A DNA stretch of 64,000 nucleotides, taken from positions 806,001 through 870,000 of the forward strand of contig JBCAMK010000014.1 of assembly GCA_038503065.1 (NCBI GenBank), written 5' to 3'. A program made the translations under genes and the position numbers. Below the pieces are notes generated by a model. The model was given only the letters and a program-made list of their open reading frames with translations. It did no database searches and was not told the origin of the DNA. Below, piece after piece: positions 59,525 to 64,000 of the stretch (the first letter of the stretch is position 1; every line of letters begins with the position of its first letter). Source of the DNA: Paragyromitra xinjiangensis (taxonomy: Eukaryota; Ascomycota; Pezizomycetes; Pezizales; Discinaceae).

Positions 59525-62500
59525 TTAATCAACCGTATCAATTCCCTCCACCGCATCAACTGCCCTTCTCCCCTCCCTCTCAAACGCACTAATGATCCTC
59601 TCCGCCTCTCCGGTCATCCTAAACTCTGCCTGCGCCGCACTATACCTGATCCACTCCTCAACAGTCATATCCATCTCCTTCCCACTCAACGCCTCATCTC
59701 CCTCCTCTTCTTCACCGGCGGTATTCAAGTTCGCTAATACAGCCTCCAGATCTACTGCAGTCCACGGCTTATTGCTCACCAATCTCCCTGCATTCTTCCC
59801 ATGGCTCTTAGGCGTCGCCGCAAGCGGTATATTTACTGCCGTACGAACAGGCGATAATGGCCTGCGGGCCGGAGATGGCGCGATATTAGCCGGAGACTGA
59901 ATACGCTCCTCCTCCTGATCAACATCCGTTGCGGAAAGCTCCTCATCTAGAGCTGCGGGGAGTCGTGGATATCCAGCATCAGCCCAAGACACAACCCTAC
60001 TTCCAGCTGGGCGGGCCTCAGCTTTGATCTCCTGCACTGCTGCCTCGACCATATGGACGTCGCCACTCTCCGAGACGAAGCTCCCGCGAACGCTACTCTT
60101 CTCGTTAAAGCTTCCTCTCACGCTTCCTCTAGTACTGGCAGTATCCACACCACCTAGCGCCTTCTTCCCGCGCCCCCGCTTTGAGTCGTTCGCGAGTTCT
60201 TCGCTCTGACTGGAATTAAAGAAGCTCTCGCTCCCCTTCTTCAAGGTATCCTCAATATTCCGGTTCTGTTGGAGAAGCTGGCGTTTACTTAGCTTCTTAG
60301 CAACCTTACGTCCCTTCTTTACGACACCGGTACGGGAGTTGCGGGATACATCAGATTCGTCGCCAGAGTTGATAATGGAGCCGGCACCGTCAGTTGACAT
60401 TGAGATCGTGGTGGCCTGGGAGAGGACACTGCTCCTAGTGGATTTCTTAGTTTTTGTTACACCGGCTGATGTCTTCTTTGTGCGTTTTGCCGGTTTCTGA
60501 GGGGTGGGTTCTTTGGGTTCTGCCTCTGCATCCGAAGTGGCTGGCAGGACGGGGTGATCGACGGAGACGTCGTAACGGATGACGGAGCCGGCATCGGAGG
60601 CTTCTTCGGGAGTTGGATCAACGTCCATGAAGGACTGGCGGGGCTCCGAGGTAGGTTCTGGTTCGGGCTCAGTTGCTTCTTCCGGAGCTGAAGCGGCAGT
60701 GCTGGCGATCGAGACAACGCTGCTTCGGGTTGTGGCTGCGTTCTTGACAAGCTTCCCTTTCCGACCACGTTTTGGCTTCTCAGGGACTACTTCGGAGGGC
60801 TGTTCATACTGTTCCGTGACTTCCTGCTTCGGAGATTTGACTTCGACCTCTAATGTTTGGCTCGGCGCCTGTGTATGACTTTCAACGCTATTACTTCTGC
60901 TCCTGGTACCAGCAACCTTCTTTGGTGGTCTTCCCCTTTTAGGTTTCGGCGCTTCAATTTCTTCATCCGCGACCGCCACCTCACTCACCTTCTTCCTCCC
61001 CTTAGCAGCCTTCTTAGCGGGTTGTTTCTTCGGCTTAACTTGCACTTCTGGCTCCTCGACATCCGTCTGCTCCATACTAAAACCCCTCATGATACTCTCC
61101 GCAACCTTCTCCTGCCGCTTCCGTTCAGGACTCTTCCCACCCACCGGTAATATTTCCTCCTGCGCAAGATGTCGCGGAATCTTCACGGGCATTGAGAAAT
61201 CCTGGCTACTCTCACGGAAGAATCCCCTCATTGGTGTCTTCCCCTTCTCGCTATCACCCGCGGGAGTACGGCTTCTCCCTCTCCTTGTAGATGCCGAAGT
61301 GTGGACTAATACACCTTCTGGGGCGTCCTTCGCGCTCTCCTCAACCGCTAATGACGCACGGCTCCGTGTAAGCCGTTTCGCAGGACGTATAAACGGCTTC
61401 TTGAAGTCCTTGAACCCCTCCTCTTCATCAGTAAGCGGGCGCTCGAGATCCGCGGCAAGGGCACGGTCGAGCTCGTCATCGCTCGGGGCGTTCCTAGGTT
61501 TGCGGCCTGCAGCCCGAGCTTTAGAGGGAGCGCGAGCTTTAGAGGGACGGCGACCGGGTTTCTTTTTAGTGGGTTTAGTAGTTTTGGACATGACGGAAGC
61601 GTGAGAGGCGGCGGAGTCGTTATCGCTGTTGTCAGTCATTTTACGGTCGCCATCTTGGTCGTGGGATTGGTCAATGCCCTGGGCGAGGGAGGCACGGGTG
61701 GCTCGTTTTTTAGGTGGGGGTGGCTGTGAGTCGGGTTCGCTGTCGGTGTCTTTGCTGCCGTCGTAGATGATGACGGGACCTTGGCGGGCGACACTGGGGC
61801 GTTTTCGGCCGCGGACGGGTTCAGTGGATTCGGCGATAGGTTCGGCGATGAGTTCTGGGTCAGGGGAAGGCTCGGGCTTTTTGGCTTTTTTGGCGCGAGG
61901 GGCTTTCTTGGTGGGGACAACGGGTTCGTCGTTGTCGTCGTCGTAGGGAAAAGGGACGGGGTTGGCGGCTGGTTGGAGGGATGTGCGGGATTTCTTAGTA
62001 GGGCGTTTAGTTGGCTTCCAGTTAAAGAAAATGCAAGATGGGGAACGACGTTGATGTTCTTCCCTGGTGGTCAGAAAATGGTTAGTTATATATGATATAG
62101 ATTTGAGGGGGAGTTGGAGGACGTACAAGGGATGATCTGTAGCCTCCCAACCATCGAGTGAGAGCTCACAGTACGCACAGATAGCGAAATCGTTTGATTC
62201 TTTGCTCGGGGCGTAGTGCCATCCTGCATTCGCCATCTATCCAATTTCATGAGCAAATATCTCACTTGACTAGACGAAAGACAAACAAACCTTCTCCATC
62301 TTTGGTAGCCACCCCTTCTTATCTTCATGTGGCCACCATCTCTTTCCAAACGTCATCAATCGTGCTTCCATCATCAATTCACCCCGTGGATCATCCACAT
62401 GCTTTCGATCATCGTCGACGGCCTGCGTCACGGCAACCCTTGCCCAGCCACAATCTGGACAGTGCTTAAGATGCTCTATTGACGGATCGTCTTCGTATTC

Positions 62501-62789
62501 CCAGCCGTCGAGATCTTTGTTGCAGAGGTAGCAGGTGACATTGTCCGGATGGTTATCAGTGGGGTTGAAGTAGAAGCCTGCTTCAGAGAGCTAGGGTGTA
62601 ATTTAGCAATAAGTTCAAAATGGATCCAAGAAGCAACAATTGAGAGATGAGTACCTTCTTAGGAGATGGCTGTTCATGTGGCCATTTTGTAGATACGAGC
62701 TTAGAGCCTGCAGTAGAGGATGGCCGACGCTTCGGACGGAAGGAGGCCAGGCGTTTCTCATAGATGTTCATGCCCTTGATGCTAGACAT
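59525..62789 (-). CDS. BIR1: Chromosomal passenger BIR-domain protein (Bir1/survivin-type)
   Basis: Four exons (62789-62655, 62590-62291, 62236-62127, 62063-59525) join in frame to 1027 residues, similar to fission yeast Bir1 (about 1000). Two BIR domains lie in the first ~190 residues. BIR1 begins at KRLASFRPKRR and contains the zinc ligands CYLC, HLKHCPDC. BIR2 contains GWHYAPSKESNDFAICAYC and the ligands HQRRSPSC. The remaining ~800 residues are a disordered Lys/Pro/Ser-rich region with many KRGRPPKK-type AT-hook-like motifs. It ends with a conserved short helix region (MTVEEWIRYSAAQAEF). Bir1 recruits Aurora kinase and INCENP to centromeres and the spindle in the chromosomal passenger complex. 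The C-terminal helix is also typical of fungal Bir1. Confidence 0.95.
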
Positions 62790-63976
62790 GTCTATCTGAT
62801 AATTTGTCGAGCGGATTCGTTTTTTTCTTCTTATTCCGCTAAGACTAGTAGGCGGAGTGCCGTTTCGTATCGAACTTTTTGGTCAATCCCTTTGTTGCTG
62901 TCGTCGTTGGTGTCGTGTAATGTCGTTGTTGCCGTTGAAGTTCAGGAGATAGATGTCTTTGTTGTTTCGGAAGTCTAGAGTGTCGCGTTGTTGGCTGCCA
63001 AGACGTTTGTGTTTGTTTTGAAACGCGGTGGAAGCGACTAAACCCAACCTGGGGTAAAGTAGTGCAGGGGTATACACGATGGGAATCTTCGCCGAACCCT
63101 CCGGAAGTGAGGGGAGATCTTATTATTTCGAGTAGTGATTAATTTTTATAGAGAACCTTAGAGGGCTTTTTTTTCCTTCCCTATAGATCAGAGATGGCTG
63201 AGGTGTTTCTTCACATGATATCACTCGGCAGATGTTCAGCCGCCACGTGGGGCGAATTGAGAGAGCCAATAGCAGATAACCAATAGTAGTTGGGCCCCAA
63301 ATAGAGTATTAATGCTCGATAAAAGAGATCTGATAAATGGGTTGAGATGAAGACCGGGCTACACATGATTACATGTAGGAGGAGGCACCACTGCACATCC
63401 CATAAGACGGTGCCGTCACAAACATCCCACACCTTCCTTTCTTCTCCACACTCACCCACCACAATTAACTCGAACGACATTCATCCTTACTCTCAGCGAC
63501 TTCAGATGCGATCATCACACTCGCAGCACATTGTATACCCTTAAGTCTCGTCCCCTTACAATGACTGGAATTACCTTGCCTTATAATTAATGGTTCCTCA
63601 TCCAACAAATTCAACCGATAACCTAAAATTCGTGCGCCTCGTCTCGCTCAAGCTGTCATTTTAAGTCTTACCCCATCGACCTATCAAATAAAAGATACAG
63701 CACTGACGCCATGAAGATGAGATTCATCAGTCTATGCTGTATTCAGGTATGCATTCAAGGATAATTACTCGTTTTGTTGTAGAGAAGACTTTGACCATCT
63801 TCCCAAGCAACAAGCATTAGCAGGGAACTAGCGGGGCATTTCAACAGCTCTTACATGTTACCTCCACGCCTTTAACTCAGTCACCCGTTCCTCTTCCTCC
63901 TCCACTATTGCGAGCTATAATTCTACCTTAATCTACTCCACACCGAAAATAACTTATCCTATCTCGTCATCAAAAA
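62790..63976. other. Bidirectional promoter BIR1 / next gene
   Basis: This region lies between divergent starts. The last 500 bases are C/T-rich, as in fungal leaders. A short ATG-started frame with an immediate GTATGC donor at 63711 (MKMRFISLCCIQ) could be an upstream ORF or an alternative first exon. One TACATGTA lies at 63370. Confidence 0.5.
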
Positions 63977-64000
63977 ATGTCATCGGAACTCGCATTCACC
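63977..64000 (+). CDS. Start of a gene running off the window (partial)
   Basis: An ATG in good context (CAAAAAATGTC) opens MSSELAFT and is still open at the window edge, after a pyrimidine-rich leader. Only eight codons are visible, so the product cannot be named. Confidence 0.45.

Noticed and set aside
2110..63225. Repeated TCACTCG motif near several gene ends
   Set aside because: Roughly eight hits for a 7-mer on two strands equals the chance expectation for 64 kb, and the flanks are not shared.
1..64000. CRISPR arrays, prophage or bacterial operons
   Set aside because: No regularly spaced direct repeats, and the intron-bearing eukaryotic genes throughout exclude a prokaryotic origin.

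Overview
This window is nuclear DNA of a filamentous ascomycete (Pezizomycotina). The evidence is short introns of about 40-125 nt with GT...AG ends and CTAAC/CTGAC-like branch sites, protein families typical of this group (SUN-family wall protein, BLI-3, BRE4/ArAE transporter, ascomycete Exo5, Tam41, Bir1, Ltn1), and 5S rRNA sequences scattered singly among protein genes. Long gene-poor spacers with many small repeats would fit an early-diverging class such as Pezizomycetes, but that placement is a guess. There is no sign of bacterial operons, CRISPR arrays or prophage.

Left part (1-27.5 kb): mostly conserved housekeeping genes, reconstructed across their introns. In order they are a glutathione S-transferase (+), the PP2A leucine carboxyl methyltransferase PPM1/LCMT1 (-), a GPI-anchored SUN/GH132 cell-wall protein (+), AP-2 sigma (+), the ESCRT-III factor IST1 (-), a BRE4/ArAE-type multipass membrane protein (+), mitochondrial CDP-DAG synthase TAM41 (-) and exonuclease V EXO5 (+).

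Middle part (27.5-42.4 kb): an accessory region. It holds a multipass membrane protein gene broken by a frame change and a 796-bp insert with 12-bp terminal inverted repeats. The insert carries a tRNA-like Pol III module, 12-bp tandem repeats and a 15-bp-stem palindrome. The region also has a mariner-type MITE, one full-length 5S rRNA-like gene plus two complementary 5S halves, and an intact 539-residue trypsin-like protein with a complete His/Asp/Ser triad and an unrecognised N-terminal half. A decayed copy of its catalytic domain lies about 3 kb downstream.

Right part (42.4-64 kb): a MITE with ~50-bp inverted repeats, an F-box/ankyrin gene (+), the ribosome-quality-control E3 ligase LTN1 (+, six exons), the reticulon RTN1 (-, six exons), the BLI-3 flavin-binding protein (-), an F-box-like gene (-), a chromosomal-passenger BIR1 gene with two BIR domains (-), and the first codons of another gene at the right edge. 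A dispersed repeat with three diverged copies (18.5, 43.8 and 58.7 kb) carries remnants of one ORF. The palindrome TACATGTA occurs 13 times, always outside genes, with a cluster at 57.7-58.1 kb.

Most genes act independently. Themes that recur are protein and membrane quality control (LTN1, IST1, RTN1, AP-2 sigma), ubiquitin-linked F-box proteins, and cell-wall or transport functions. All exon boundaries were inferred by eye from splice signals and reading-frame continuity.
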